Shown here: in pieces, positions 24,419-39,929 of the stretch
Layout: every line of letters begins with the position of its first letter
How positions within the stretch are numbered: the stretch's first letter is position 1
NCBI GenBank assembly: GCA_029783825.1
Contig: JAREIK010000708.1
Span: forward strand, 1 to 64,000
Reading direction: 5' to 3'
DNA from: Sapria himalayana
Taxonomy: Eukaryota > Streptophyta > Magnoliopsida > Malpighiales > Rafflesiaceae
DNA length: 64,000 nt
Program-made: the position numbers and the translations under genes
Notes under the pieces: model-generated
The model's database searches: none
What the model was told of the DNA's origin: nothing
The model's input: the letters and a program-made list of their open reading frames with translations, nothing else

Positions 24419-27400
24419 GCATTTAGTGGTTTATATGTTTTATTTAAAAAATAAAATAACAAAAAATTTATTTTTATTATTTTTTGATATTTTAATAGTT
24501 TATAACCTTTGAAAATATAGTAATTTTTAAATTTTTTTCAAATGTGAATACAATATTTAGTTATACTAATCATTATATTTATATATTATATAAATTCAAT
24601 ATAAACAATTTTAATGATAAATATTCTAATAATAATCAAAAAATAAATTAATAATCCATTAATAATAAGATAGATATTAATTAAAATATAATTACAAAAC
24701 ATAAAATGATTCAAAAGCAAACAAGAATATATTACTATATAATAATTTTTTGTTTTTGAATTTTATTTTCTTTTAATAAGTATATCTATATTTTTTTGAT
24801 GAAAAATAATTCATATAAATTATAGTTGTCTAACTCATAATTTAATTTGTAATTAATATTTATATATAAATAAACAAATAAATAATTAAAATGAATATTT
24901 AAAATTATAATAAAAAAAATGAGATTTATTATTTATTATTTATTATATAGGCATACACGTTTAATTTAAATTAGATTCGTCTCACTAATAATTTATTTTG
25001 TAATTAATATTTCTATAAAAATAAAGTGATAAATAATTAAAATATAAATTTAAAATTATACTGAATAAAAATAAAAATGAGATTTAAGATTTATTATTAA
25101 TGTATACCAGTTTAATAGTTTAAGTATTTAGAGGTTTTGTCGTTAGAAGTTTGGCTATTTATGTTTTTAGGCTTTTAGTGTTTTATAGGTTTTATAAAAA
25201 AAATAAAATAACAAAAAAAATTTCTATAATTTGTTATCATTTTCATAGGTTATAACCTTTGAAAATATAATAATATTTACAATTTTTTGAAATATGAATT
25301 CAATATAAATTAATAGACAATATAAATTAAAAAATAAAATAATATTATATATCATATAAATTCAATATAAATAATTTTATTGATAGACAAAATAATAATG
25401 ATCAAAAATTAAATTAATAAACTATTAATAAAAAGATATATATTATTTAAAAATATTTACAAAACCTAAATTGATTCAAAATTAAAGTTAAAAATATTAC
25501 TGGAAAATAATTTTTAATTTTTAAATTTTTACTTCTTTTATAAGCGTATATATTTTATTTGATTAAAAATAAATTATTTAAATTATATTTGTCACACTCA
25601 TAATTTATTTTGTAATAAATATTTGTATAAAAATAAACTTATAAATAATTAAAATGAATATTTAAAATAATAATAAATTGAAATAAAAATTAGATTTTTT
25701 AATTATTAAGTAGCATATAGCGGTCTAATGGTCTATGTATTTAGGTATTACGAGCCATAGGAGTTTACTAATTTAACTGTGTATGCATTTAGTGGTTTCT
25801 AGGTTTTATTTAAAAATTAAAATAACAAAATATTTATTTTTATTATTTTTTTATATTTTCAAAGGTTATAACCTATGAAAATATAATAATTTTTAAATTT
25901 TTTTCAAAAGTGAATTCAATATTTAGTTATAATAATTATTATATTTATATATCATATAAATTCAATATAAAAAATATTATTGATAAATATTCTAAAAATG
26001 ATCAAAAAATATATTAATAATCTATTATTAATAAGATAGATATCAATTAAAATATAATAAAAAAACCTAAAATGATTCAAAAGAAACCAAAATATATTAC
26101 TATATAATAATTTGTTGTTTTGAAATTTTTTTTTCTTTTAAAAAGTTTATCCATATTTTTTTGATGAAAATTAATTTATATAAATTATATTTGTCTAACT
26201 AATAATTTATTTTTTAATTAATATTTATATAAAAATAAACAAATAAATAGTTAAAATGAATATTTAAAATTATAATATCAAAAATAATATTGAGATTTAT
26301 TCTTTATTATTTTGGGTATACCAATCTAATTTAAATTAGACTAGTGTCACTAATAATTTATTTTGTAATTAATATTTATATAAAAATAAACTAATAAATA
26401 AATAAAATAAAAATTTAAAAATATACTAAATAAAAATTAAAATGAGATTTATGAATTATTATTAATGTATACCAGTTTAATATTTTATGTATTTAGAAGT
26501 TTTTTCGTTTTGACTTTAGCAATTTATGTTTTTAGGCATTTAGTGGTTTATAAGTTTTATTTAAACAATAGAATAAGAAAAAAATTATTTTTGATATTTT
26601 TTCACATTTTCAAAGGTAATAACCTTTGAAAATATAATAATTTTAATATTTTTTAAAAATGTGATACAATATTTAGTAATAATAATCATTATTATTATAT
26701 ATAATATAAACTAAATATAAACAATTTTATTAACAAATATGATATCAATTATCAAAAAATAAATTAATATGCTATTATTAATATGATAGATATAAATTAA
26801 AATATAATTTCAAGACCTAAAAATATTTAAAATCCAAGTAAAATTTATTACTAAATAATAATTTTTATTTAGTAATAAATTTTTATATAATATTTAAAAT
26901 ATAAATTCATTATAATAATTTCAAGACCTAAATTTGATTTTTTTGATTTTTAAAAATTTTTGAAAGTTGTAACCTTTTAAAATATAATATTTTTAAATTT
27001 TTTAAAATGTGAATATAATATTTTGTTATAATAATCTTAATAAATATATATAATGTAAACTAAATATAAATAATTTTATTAATAGATATTATAATAATGA
27101 TCAATAAATAAATTAATAAACTAGTATTAATAAGAATGATATAAATTAAAATATAATTGTAGAATCTAAAATGATTCAAAATCAAAATAAGATATATTAC
27201 TAAATAATAATTTTTTATTTTAAAAATTTTGACTCATTTTATAAGCAAATAAAATTTTTTAATGAAAAATAAATTATTTAAAATATATATTTCTCAATAA
27301 TAATTTATTTTGTAATTAATATTGTTATAAAAATAAATTGATACATAATTAAAATGAATTTTTTAAATTATAATGAATACTAATAAAAAGAGATTTATTA

Positions 27401-30400
27401 ATTATTATTTAGGGTATACCTATTTAATGGTTTAAGTTGTATGTGGTTTTGGGGTTAAAGAGTTTATTGATTGATATGTTTTAACATTTAGGTGTTTATA
27501 AGTTTTATTTAATCAATGAAATAACAAAAGATTTATTTTTATGAATTTTCGTGATTTTCAAAGTTTATTACCTTTGATAATATAATAATATTTTAATCTT
27601 TCTGAAATATGAATGAATACTTAGTTATAATAATCTTAATAATTATATTTGATGTAAATTTAATATAAATTTTTTTTTAATATATATTATTATAATGATC
27701 TAAAAATAAATTAATAAACTATTATTAAAAAGATAGATATTAATTAAAATATATTTGCAGATACCAAAATAATTCAAAAACAAAGTAAATTATATTACTA
27801 AGTAAAATTTTAAATTTTTAAAATTTTGTTTATTTTTATAAGCTTATTTTTTTCATAAAAAATAATATATTTAATTATATGTCTCACACATTATTTATTT
27901 TGTAATTAATATTTCTATAAAGATATACTAAAAAATAATTAAAATTAATAATTAAAATTATAATGAATACAAATAAAAATGAAATTTATTATTTATTATT
28001 TAGGTTATATAGGTTTAATGGTTTAAGTATTCAGGGGGTTTTGGGGTTAAGGAGTCTAGATATTTAAATGATTAGGCATTTAATGCTTTATAAATTTTTT
28101 TAAATAATATAATAATAATAAAAATTATTTTTGTTATTTTTTATCATTTTTGAATGTTATAACCTTTGAAAATATAATTATTTTTAAATTTTTTTTCAAA
28201 TGTAAATATAATATTTATTTATAATAATCTTAATAATTATAAGAAATTTAAATTCAATATAAGTAATTTTATTGATATATATTATAATAATGATCAAAAA
28301 ATAAATTAATAAACTATTAATAATAAGATTGATAGCAATTAAAATATAAATGCAAAACCTATAATGATTCAAAATCAAAGTAAAATATATTATTAAATTA
28401 TAATTTTTTGTTTTTAAATTTTTAATTCTTTTTATAAGCTTATATTTATTTTTTGATTAAAAATAAATTATTAAAATTATATTGTCTCACTCTTTATTTA
28501 TTTTGCAATTAATATTTCTATAAAAAAAACTAATAAATAATTAAAATGAATATTTAAAATTATAATGAATACAAATTAAAATGAGATTTATGATTTATTA
28601 TATATGGTATACCGGTTTAATGGATTGTTAATTTAGTGGTTTGTTTCGTTTAGGAGTTTAGCAATATATGTTTTTAGGTATTTAGTGATTTATAGTTTTT
28701 ATTTATATAATAAATTTTTTTTTTTTGATTTTATCTGATTTTCAAAGTTTATATCCTTTAAAAATAAAATAATTTTTATAATTTTTTGAAATGTGAATAC
28801 CATGTATAATTATATTAATCTTACTAATTATATATCATATGAATTCAATATAAACAATATTAATGATAGATAGTATAATAATGATCAAAAATTAAATTAA
28901 TAAACTATTATTAATAATATAAATATTAATTAAAATATATTTACATTACACAAAATGATTCAAAATCAAATCAAAATATATTACTAAATAATAATATTTA
29001 ATTTTAAAATATTTCCTTATTTTTATAAGCTTATATTTTTTATTGATTAAAAATAAATTATTTAAATAATATTTGTCTCACTCAAAATTTTTTTTTATTA
29101 ATTTTTTTAAATAATTAAATTATAAATAATTAAAATGAATATTTAAAATTATAATAAATAGAAGTAAAAATGAGATTTATTATTTATTAAGTAGAATATA
29201 ACTGTTAAAAGGTTTATGTATTTAGGGGTTTCGGGGTCTATGAGCTTACAGATTTAAGTAAGTAAGCAATATATGATCTATAGGTTTTATTTTAAAAATG
29301 AAATAACAAAAAATTTATTTTTATTATTTTTTCTCATTTTTTAAGGTTATAAACTTTGAAAATATAATAATATTTAAATTTTTATCAAAAGTGAATACAA
29401 TATTTATTTATAATAATCATAATAATTATATATCATATAAATTTAATATAAACAATTCTATTGATAGATATTCTAATAATTAGCAAAAAATAAATTAAAA
29501 ATCTATTATGAATAAGATTGATATTACTTAAAATATAATATCAAAGCCTAAAATGATTCAAAAGCAAAACAAAATATATGACTAAATAATAATTATTTGT
29601 TTTTAAATCTTTATGATTTTTATAAGCTTATATATTTTTTGATAAAACATATTTTTAATCAATTATATTTTTGACTCATAATTTTTTTATAATTAATATA
29701 TATAGAAAATAAAAAACTAAACAATCAAAATTAAGTTTTGAAATTATAATGAAAACAAATAAAAATGAGATTTATTAATTATTATTTTGGGGTATACCGG
29801 TTTAAAGGATTATCTATATATGGGTATCGGGATTTTGTAGTTTAGTGATTTATGTGCTTAGACATTTAGTGGTGTATTGGTTTTATTTAAAAAATGAAAT
29901 AACAAAAAAATTGTTTTTTTTTGACATTTTTAAATGTTATAATCTTTGAAAATATAATAATTTTATAATTTTTTTCTAAAGTGAATACTATTTAGTTATA
30001 AAAATATTTATGTTTATATATCATATAAATTTAATATAAACATTTTTATTGAAAACTATTCTAATTTTGATCAAAAAATAAATTAATAATCTATTATTAA
30101 TAAGATAGATATCAATTATAATATAATTACAAAACCTAAAATGATACAGAAGCAAAGCAAAATATATTACTATATAATAATTATTGTTGTGAATTTTTTT
30201 TTATTTTAAAATGTTTATCTATATTTTTTTGATGAAAAATAATTTATATAAATTATATTTGTGTAACTCTTAATTTATTTTGTTATTAATATTTATATAA
30301 AAATAAACAAAGAAATATTAAAATAAATATTTAAAATTATAATAACAAAAATGATATTTATTCTTTATTATTTAGGGTATACCGATTTAATTTAAAACAT

Positions 30401-33400
30401 ATCTGTCTTATTAATAATTTATTTTGTAATTAATATTTCTAAAAAAATAAATTGTTAAATAATTAAAATAAAAATTTAAAATTATACTGAATAAAAATTA
30501 AAATGAGAATTATGAATTATTATTAATGTATACCAGTTTAATGGTTTATGTATTTAGAGGTTTTGTCATTTAGAAGTTTAGTGATTTATGTTTTTAGGCA
30601 TTTAGTGGTTTATAGGTTTTATTTAAACAATGAAATAACAAAAAAATTATTTTTGATATTTTTTCACATTTTCAAATGTTATAACATTTGAATATATAAT
30701 AATTTTTAAATTTTTTTCAAATGTAAATCTAATATTAAGTTATAATAATCTTAATTATTATAGGTCATTTAAATTCAATATAAATAATTACATTCCTAGA
30801 TATTATAATAATGATCTAAAAAAATTTAATAAACTATTATTAATAAGATAGTTATTATTTAAAAAGTATTTGCAAAATCAAAATTTATTCCAAATCAAAG
30901 TAAAATATATTACTAAATAATAATTTTTTTTAAAGTTTTGCTTTTTTTATAAGTTTATATTTTTGTTATTAAAAATAAATTATTTAAATTATATTTGTCT
31001 TACTCATAATTTATTTTGTAATTTATAATTCTATAATAATATACTAATAAATAATTAAAATGAATTTTAAAATTATAATGAATACAAATAAAATTGAGAT
31101 TTATTATTTATTATTCAGGATATACCAGTTTAATGGTTTAAGTATTTAGGTGTTTTATGGTTTAGGAGTTTAGTGATTTAATTGTTTAGACCATTAGTGA
31201 TTTATAGTTTTTTATTTAAAGAATGAAAAAACAAAAAATTTAATTTTTTGATTTTTTTTAATTTCTGAAGGTTATAACCTTTGAAAATATAATAATTTTT
31301 AATTTTTTTTAAATGTGAATATAATATTTAATTATAATAATCTTAATAATTTTATATAATATAAACTAAATTTAAATAATTTTATTAATAAATATTATAA
31401 TAATGATCAATAAATTAATTAATAAACTAGTATTAATAAGAATGATATAAATTAAAATATACTTGTAAAATCTAAAATGATTAAAAATCAAAATAAGATA
31501 TATTAATAAAAAATAATTTTTTATTATTAAAATTTTGTCCCCTTTAATAAGCATATATATCTTTTTTGATGAAAAATAAATTATTTAAATTATATCTGTC
31601 GCACTAATAATTTATTTTATAATTAATATTTCTATAAAAATAAACTGATAAAAAATTAAAATGAATATTTAAAATTATAATGAATACTAATAAAAATGAG
31701 AATTATTATTTATTATTTAGACTACTAATTTAATGTCTTGAGTATTTATGAGCTTCGGGGATTAGGAGTTTAGTCATTTTATTATTTAGTCATTTAGTGG
31801 TTTAAAGATTTTATTTAAAAAATAAAATAAAAAAAAATATTTTTGATATTTTTTCTAATTTTTGAAAGTTATAACCTTTGAAAATTTAATAAATTTTATT
31901 TTTTTTTGAAAAGTGTATACAATATGAAGTTAATAATCATAAAAATTAAATATCATATAAATTCAATATAAATTATTTTATTACTATAAATAATAATAAT
32001 AATCATAAAAAAATAATAAACAATTATTAATAAGATAAATATTGTTTAAAATATATTTGCAAAACCTAAAATGATTCAAAATCAAAGTGAAATATTTTAC
32101 TAAATATTAATTTTAAATATTTAAATTTTTGTATCCATTTATATGCTTATATATTTTTTGATGAAAAATAAATTTTTTAAATTATAATTGTCTCACTAAT
32201 AATTTATTTGTTAATTTATATTTCTATAAAAATAAACTAATAAATAATTAAGATGTATGTTTAAAATTATAATAAATACTAATAAAAATGAGATTTATTA
32301 TTTATTATATATAGTATACCCGTTTAATTGTTAAATTATTTAGGGGTTTTGTCGTTTAGAAGTTTAGCAATTTATGTATTTAGGCATTTAGTGGTTTATA
32401 GGTTTTATCTTGGAAAAGAAAATAATTTTTAAAATTTTTCGAAATGTGAATACTATGTATAATTATATTAATCTTACTAATTATATATCATATAAATTTA
32501 ATATAAACAATTTTAATGATAGATATTATAATAATGATCAAAAATTAAATTAACAAACTATTATTAAAAATCTAAATATTAATTAAAATATATTTACATA
32601 ACACAAAATCATTCAAAATCAAATCAAAATATATTATTAAATAATAATATTTAATTTTTAAATTTTTCCTTCTTTTTTTAAGCTTATATTTTTTTTAATT
32701 AAATATAAATTATTTAAATATTATTTGTCTCATTCGAAATTATTTCAAATTATTTATCTACAAAATAAAACTATAAATAATTAAAATGAATATTAAAACT
32801 TATAATAAATAGAAATATAAATGAGATTTATTATTTAATAAGTAGAATATAGCTATTAAAAGGTTTATGTTTTTAGGGGTTTTGGGATTTATGAGCTTAC
32901 TGATTTAAGTAAGTTAAATTTAATGATCTATAGGTTTTATTTAAAAAATGAAATAACAAAATATTTAGTTTTATTATTTTTTCTCATTTTTTAAGGTTAT
33001 AACTTTTGAAAATATAATAATTTTTAAATTTTTATCAAAAGTGAATACAATATTTATTTATAATAATCATAATAATTATATATCATATAAATTCAATATA
33101 AATAATTTTATTTAAAGATATTCTAATAATTATCAAAAAATAAATTAAAAATTTATTATGAATAAAATTTATATTACTTAAAATATAATATCAAAACCTA
33201 AAATGATTCAAAAGCAAAGCAAAATATATTACTAAATAATAATTATTTGTTTTTAAATTTTTATTCTTTTTATAAGCTGATCTATTTTTTGATGAAAAAT
33301 AATTTTTATAAATTATATTTTTAACTCATAATTTATTTTATAATTAATACAGATATACAAATAATAAACTAAAAATCAAAATGATTTTTTTAAATTATAA

Positions 33401-35491
33401 TGAAAACAATTAAAAATGAGATTTATTAATTATTATTTAGTGTATACCGGTTTAAAGGATTATCTATATAGGGGTATCAGGATTTTGTAGTTTAGTGATT
33501 TAAGTCCTTAGTCATTTAGTATTGTATAGGTTTTATTTAAATAATGAAATAACAAAAAAATATATTTTTTTTTATTTTTTCACATGTTCAAAGGTTATAA
33601 TCTTTGAAAATATAAAAATTTTAAAACTTTTCTCAAAAGTGAAAACAATATTTAGTTATAATAATTATTAAATTTATATATCATATAAATTCATTATAAA
33701 CATTTTTATTGATAAATATTCTAATAATGATCAACAAATAAATTAATAATCTATTATTAATAAGATATATATAATTTAAAATATAATTACAAATATTAAA
33801 ATGATTCGGAAACTAAGCAAAATATATTACTATATAATAATTTTTTGTTTTGAAATTTGTTTTTAAAAATTTATCTATATTTTTTTTGATGAAAAATAAT
33901 TTATATAAATTATATTTGTTTAACTCATAATTTATTTTGTAATTAATATTTATATAAAAATATACAAATAAATAATTAAAATGAATATTTAAAATTATAA
34001 TGAAAAAAAATGAGTTTTATTATTTATTATTTAGGGTATACCGGTTTAATTTTAATTAGATCTATCTAACTAATAATTTATTTTGTAATTAATATTTCTA
34101 TAAAAATAAACAGATATATAATTGAAATACAAATTTAAAATTAAACAGAATAAAAATTAAAATGAAATTTATGATTTATTATTAATGTATACCAGTTTAA
34201 TTGTTTATGTATTTAGAGGTTTTATCATTTAGGAGTTTAGCAATTTATGTTTTTAGACATTTAGTGGTTTATAAGTTTTATTTAAACAATAAAATAACAA
34301 AAAAAAATTGTAATTTTTTCTAATTTTCATAGGTTATAACCTTTGAAAATATAATAATATTTAACATTCTTTGAAATGTGAATATAATATTTAGTTATAA
34401 TAATATTAATAATTATATATAATATAAATTCAATATAAACAATTTTATTGATAGATATTATAATAATGATGAAAAATTAAATTAATATACTATTAATAAG
34501 AAGATAGATATTAATTAAAAAATATTTACAAAACCCAAATTGATTCAAAATTAAAGTAAAATATATTACTTAATAATAATTTTTAATTTTTAAATTTTTA
34601 CTTATTTTATAAGCATAAATACTTTTATTGATTAAAAATAAATTATTTAAATTATATTTCTCGCACTCATAATTTATTTTGTAATAAATATTTCTATAGA
34701 AATAAACTAATAAATAATTAAAATTTTAATAAATAGAAATAAAAATTAGATTTATTAATTATTAAGTAGTATATAGCGGTTTAATGGTTTATGTATTTAG
34801 GCATTATGTGGTTTAGGAGTTTACTGATTTAACTGTGTATGCATTTAGTGGTTATAGGTTTTATTTAAAAAATAAATAAACAAAAAATTATTTTTATTAT
34901 TTTTTGATATTTTCAAATGTTATAACCTTTGAAAATATAATAATTTTTAAATTATTTTCAAAAGTGAATTCAATATTTAGTTATAATAATCATTATATTT
35001 ATATTTCATATAAATTCAATATAAATAATTTTATTGTTAAATATTCTAATAATGATCAAAAAATAAATTAATATTCTATTATTAATAAGATAGATATCAA
35101 TTAAAATATAATTACAAAACCTAAAATGATTCTGAAGGAAAGCAAAAAATATTACTATATAATAAATTTTTGTTTTGAAATTTTTTCTTCTTTTTTTAAG
35201 CTTATCTATATTTTTTGTTGAAAAATAATTTATATAAATTATATTTGTCTAACACATAATTTATATTGTAATTAATATTTAATAAAAATAAACGAATAAA
35301 TAATTAAAATGAATATTTTAAATTATAATGAAAAAAATAATTTCGAGATTTATTATTTAATATTTAGGATATTCCAGTTTAAAAAGATTATCTATTTAGG
35401 GTTTTTGAGATTTCAGAGTTATTTACTTAAGTGTTTAGGCATTTAGTAGTTTATAGGATTTATTAAAAAATTAATTTTGATATTTTCTCAC

Positions 35492-35519
35492 ATTTTCAAA
35501 GGTTATAACCTTTGAAAAT
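35492..35519. repeat. Perfect 28-bp palindrome in monomer C
   Basis: CAAAGGTTATAACCTTTG with perfect ATTTT/AAAAT extensions, identical to the copies at 6568-6595 and 40587-40614 although those belong to other subtypes. Confidence 0.9.
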
Positions 35520-38500
35520 ATAATAATTTTAAATTTTTTTAAAAATGTGAAAATAATATTTAGTGATAAGAATCATTATAATTATATATAATATAAACTA
35601 AATATAAACAATTTTATTGATAGGTATGATATCAATTATCAAAAAATAAATTAATATGCTATTATTAATATGATAGATATAAATTAAAATATAACTGCAA
35701 AACCTAAAATTATTCAAAATCAAAGTAAAATTTATTACAAAATAATAATTTTTATTTTTTAGTTTTTGCTTCTTTTTATGAGCTTATATTTTTTTTGATG
35801 AAAAATAAATTATTTAAATTATATTTAAGGTTTACGAGTTTAAAGTTTTAAGTATTTAGGGGCTTTGTATTTAGCAGTTTACAGATTTAAGTGTTTAGGC
35901 ATTTAGTGGTCTATAAGTTTTATTTAAACAATGATATAATAAAAAATTTATTTTTATTTTTTTTTTCTAATTTTTGAAGGTTATAACCTTAGAAAATATA
36001 AAAATTTCTAAATTTTTTTCAAAATTATATATAATATTTAGTTATAATAATCTTAATAAATATAAGTCATTTAAATTCAATATAAATAATAACATTGCTA
36101 TATATTATAATAATGATCAATAAATAAATTAATAAACTATTATTAATAAGATAAATATTATTTAAAATATATTTGCAAAATTTAAATTTATTCAAAATCA
36201 ACGTATATATTACTAATTATAATTTTTTTTAATATTTTGCTTTTATTATAAGTTTATATTTTTCTTATTAAAAATAAATTATTTAAATTATATTTGTCTT
36301 CATCATAAATTATTTTGTAATTTATAATTCTAAAAAATAAACTAATAAATAATTAAAATAAATATTAAGAATTATAATGAATACAAAAAAAATTGAGATT
36401 TATTATTCAGGATATATAAGTTTAATGGTTTAAGTATTTAGGTGTTTTGGGGTTTAGTCATTTAAGTGTTTATGCCTTAAGTGATTTTATCTAATTTTTG
36501 AAGGTTATAACCTTTGAAAATATAATAATTTTTAATTTTTTTTAAAATGTAAAATATAATATTTAGTTATAATAATCTTGATAATTATATATAATGTAAA
36601 ATCAATATAAATAATTTTATTAATAGATATTATAATAATGATCAATAAATAAATTAATAAACTATTATTAATTAGAATGATATAAATTAAAATATAATTG
36701 CAAAAAATAAAATTTTTCAAAATTAAATTAAAATAAATTACTAAATAATAATATTTTTTTAATAAAATTTTGCCTCTTTTTATGATCTTATATGTTTTTG
36801 ATGAAAAATAAATTATTTATATTATATCTGTGTCACTAATAATTTATTTTGTAATTAATATTTCAATAAAAATAAACTGATAAATAACTAACACATATAT
36901 TTAAAATTATAATGAATACTAATAAAAATAAGATTTATTATTTATTATTTAGAGTATACTAATTTAAAGGCTTATGTATTTATGGGCTTCGGGGTTTAGG
37001 AGTTTCGTCATTAAGAATTTAGGTATTTTGTGGTTTATAGATTTTATTTTAAATATCTAATACAAAAAATTTTTTTTTTCTTATTTTCAAATGTTATAAC
37101 CTTGGAAAACTTAATAATTTTTAAATTTTTTTAAAATGTGAAAATATTATTTTGTTATAATAATCTAAATAATTATATATTATGTAAATTCAAAATAAAT
37201 AATTTTATTTATAGATATTATGATGACGATAATAAAATAAATTAATAAACTTTTATTAATAAGATAGATATTAAATAAAATTTATTTGCAATACCTAAAA
37301 TGATTCAAAATCAAAGTAAATATATATTCATAAGATAGATATTAAATAAAACTATTATTGATAAGATAAAATATACAAGTTTAAAAGATTATATATTAAG
37401 GAGTTTTGGGATTTAAGAATTTAGTGATTTAAGTCTTTAGGCATTTAGTAGTTTATAGGATTTATTTAAAAAATAAAATAACAAAAAAAAATTTATGTTA
37501 TTTGTTCTCATTTTTGAAGGATATAACCTTTGAAACTATAACAATTTTTAAATTTTTTTTAAATGTGAATACTATATTTAGTTATGATAATCTTAATAAT
37601 TATATATCATTTAAATTTAATATAAACAATTATATTGATATATATTATAATAAAGATCATCCAAAAGATTAATAAACAATTATTAATAAGATAAATATTG
37701 TTTAAAATATATTTACAAAACCTAAAATGATTCAAAATCAAAGTGAAATATTTTACTAAATATTAATTTTAAATTTTTAAATTTTTGTATCCATTTATTA
37801 GCTTATATATTTGTTAATGAAAGATAAATTATTTAAAATATATTTGTCTCACTATTAATTTATTTTTTAATTTATATTTCTATAAAAATAAACTAATAAA
37901 TAATTAAAATGTATATATAAAATTATAATGAATACTAATAAAAAAGAGATTTATGTTTAATTATTTAAGGTATACATATTTAATAGTTTAAGTTTATTGT
38001 TGTTTTGGGGTTAATGAGTTTATTAAATTATATGTTTAAACATTTAGGTGTTTATAGGTTTTATTTAATGATTAAAATAACAAAAAATTCATTTTTATGA
38101 TTTTTCGTGATTTTCAAAGGTTATACCCTTCGAAAATATAATAATTTTTTAATAGTTCTAAAATATGAATACAATACTTAGTTATAATAATCTTAATAAT
38201 TATATTTGATGTATATTCAATATAAAACATTTTATTAATATATATTATTTTGATGATCAAAAATAAATTAATAAACTATTATTAATAAGATAGATATTAA
38301 TTAAAATATATTTGCAGAACCCAAAATAATTCAAAATCAAATTAAATTATATTACTAAATAAAATTTTAAATTTTTGAAAATTTGTTTATTTTTATAAGC
38401 TTATATTTTTTTTTCATAAAAAATAATTGATTTAAATTATATATGTCTCATTCATTATTTATTTTGTAATTAATATTTTTATAAAAATAAACTAAAAAAT

Positions 38501-38574
38501 AATTAAAATGTATATTTAAAATTATAATGAATACAATTAAAAATGAGATTTATTATTTATTATCTAGGTTATAT

Positions 38575-38665
38575 TGGTTTAATGGTTTAAGTATTTAGGG
38601 GGTTTTGGGGTTTAGGAGTCTAGAGATTTAAATGTTTAGGCATTTAGTGGTTTATAAGTTTTATT
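38575..38665 (+). repeat. TTTAGGG-like heptamer block, G-richest copy
   Basis: In monomer I of the complete unit, the block contains TTTAGGGGGTTTTGGGG followed by TTTAGGAG and later TTTAGGCA and TTTAGTGG. It has two adjacent runs of four to five G's but not four runs in close succession, so it falls short of a canonical intramolecular quadruplex. Confidence 0.7.
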
Positions 38666-39828
38666 TAAATAATAAAATAATTTTTTTCGTGATTTTTATC
38701 AATTTTGAAGGTTAAAACCTTGGAAAATATAATGATTTTTAAATTTGTTCAAATGTAAATATAATATCTAGTTATAATAATCTTAATAATTATAAGAAAT
38801 TTAAATTCAATATAAGTAATTTTATTGTTAGATATTATAAAATTGATCAAATAATAAATTAATAAACTATTCTTAATAAGATTGATAGCAATTAAAATAT
38901 AATTGCAAAACCTATAATTAATGATTCAAAATCAAAGAAAAATATATTGCTAAATAATAATTTTTTGTTTTTAAATTTTTACTTATTTTTATAACCTTAT
39001 ATATTTTTTTGATTAAAAATAAATTATTAAAATTATAGTTGTATCGCTCATTATTTATTTTGTAATTAATATTTCTATAAAAAATAAGCTAATAAATAAT
39101 TAAAATGAATATTTAAAATTATAATGAATACAAATTAAAAATGAGATTTATGATTTATTATATGCGGTATACCGGTTTAATGGTATGATTATTTAGGAGT
39201 TTTGTCGTTTAGAAGTTTATCAATTTATGTTTTCAGGTATTTAATGGTTTATACGTTTTATTTATATAATAAAAATAATAAAAAAACTTTTAGAATTTTT
39301 CTGATTTTCAACGTTATAACCTTTGAAAATAAAATAATTTCTAAAATTTTTGAAATGTGAATACTATGCATAATTATATTAATATAACTAATTATATATC
39401 ATATAAATTCAATATAAATAATTTTAATGATAGATATTATAATAATGATCAAAAATTAAATTAATAAACTATTATTAATAATATAAATATTAATTAAAAT
39501 ATATTTACATAACACAAAATGATTCAACATCAAATCAAAATATATTACTAAATAATAATATTTAATTTTTAAATTTTTTCTTCTTTTTTTAATCTTATAT
39601 TTTTTTTGATTAAAAATAAATTATTTAAATAATATTTGTCTCACTCGAAATTTATTTTCTAATTAATTTTTCTAAAAAATTAAACTATAAATAATTAAAC
39701 TGAATATTTAAAATTATAATAAATAGAAATAAAAATAGATTTATTATTTATTAAGTAGTATATAGATGTTAAAATCTTTATGTATTTAGGGGTTTCGGGG
39801 TTTATGAGCTTACTAATTTAAGTAAGTA

Positions 39829-39929
39829 TTTAATAATTTTATTTAAGATTATAACATCTATATTATTTAAGATTATTTAAGATTATAACATCAATTTTAT
39901 TTAATAATTTTATTTAATAATCTTTATGT
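39829..39929 (+). repeat. Local template-switch-like expansion in monomer K
   Basis: About 100 extra bases interrupt the TTTAGG block. They contain ATTTAAGATTATAACATC twice, a partial third copy, and TTTAATAATTTTA units. The motif matches the monomer's own dyad region about 130 bp downstream (TTTAAGATTATAACATTT at about 39995). This suggests slippage or template switching within the monomer. No other K monomer here has it. Confidence 0.75.

Noticed and set aside
24321..24512. Open frame of 63 codons over the right end of hAT copy 1
   Set aside because: It starts in the element and ends in satellite, a product of the insertion junction.
38590..38625. G-quadruplex in TTTAGGGGGTTTTGGGG
   Set aside because: Only two G-runs of four or more lie close together. 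A canonical intramolecular quadruplex needs four runs.
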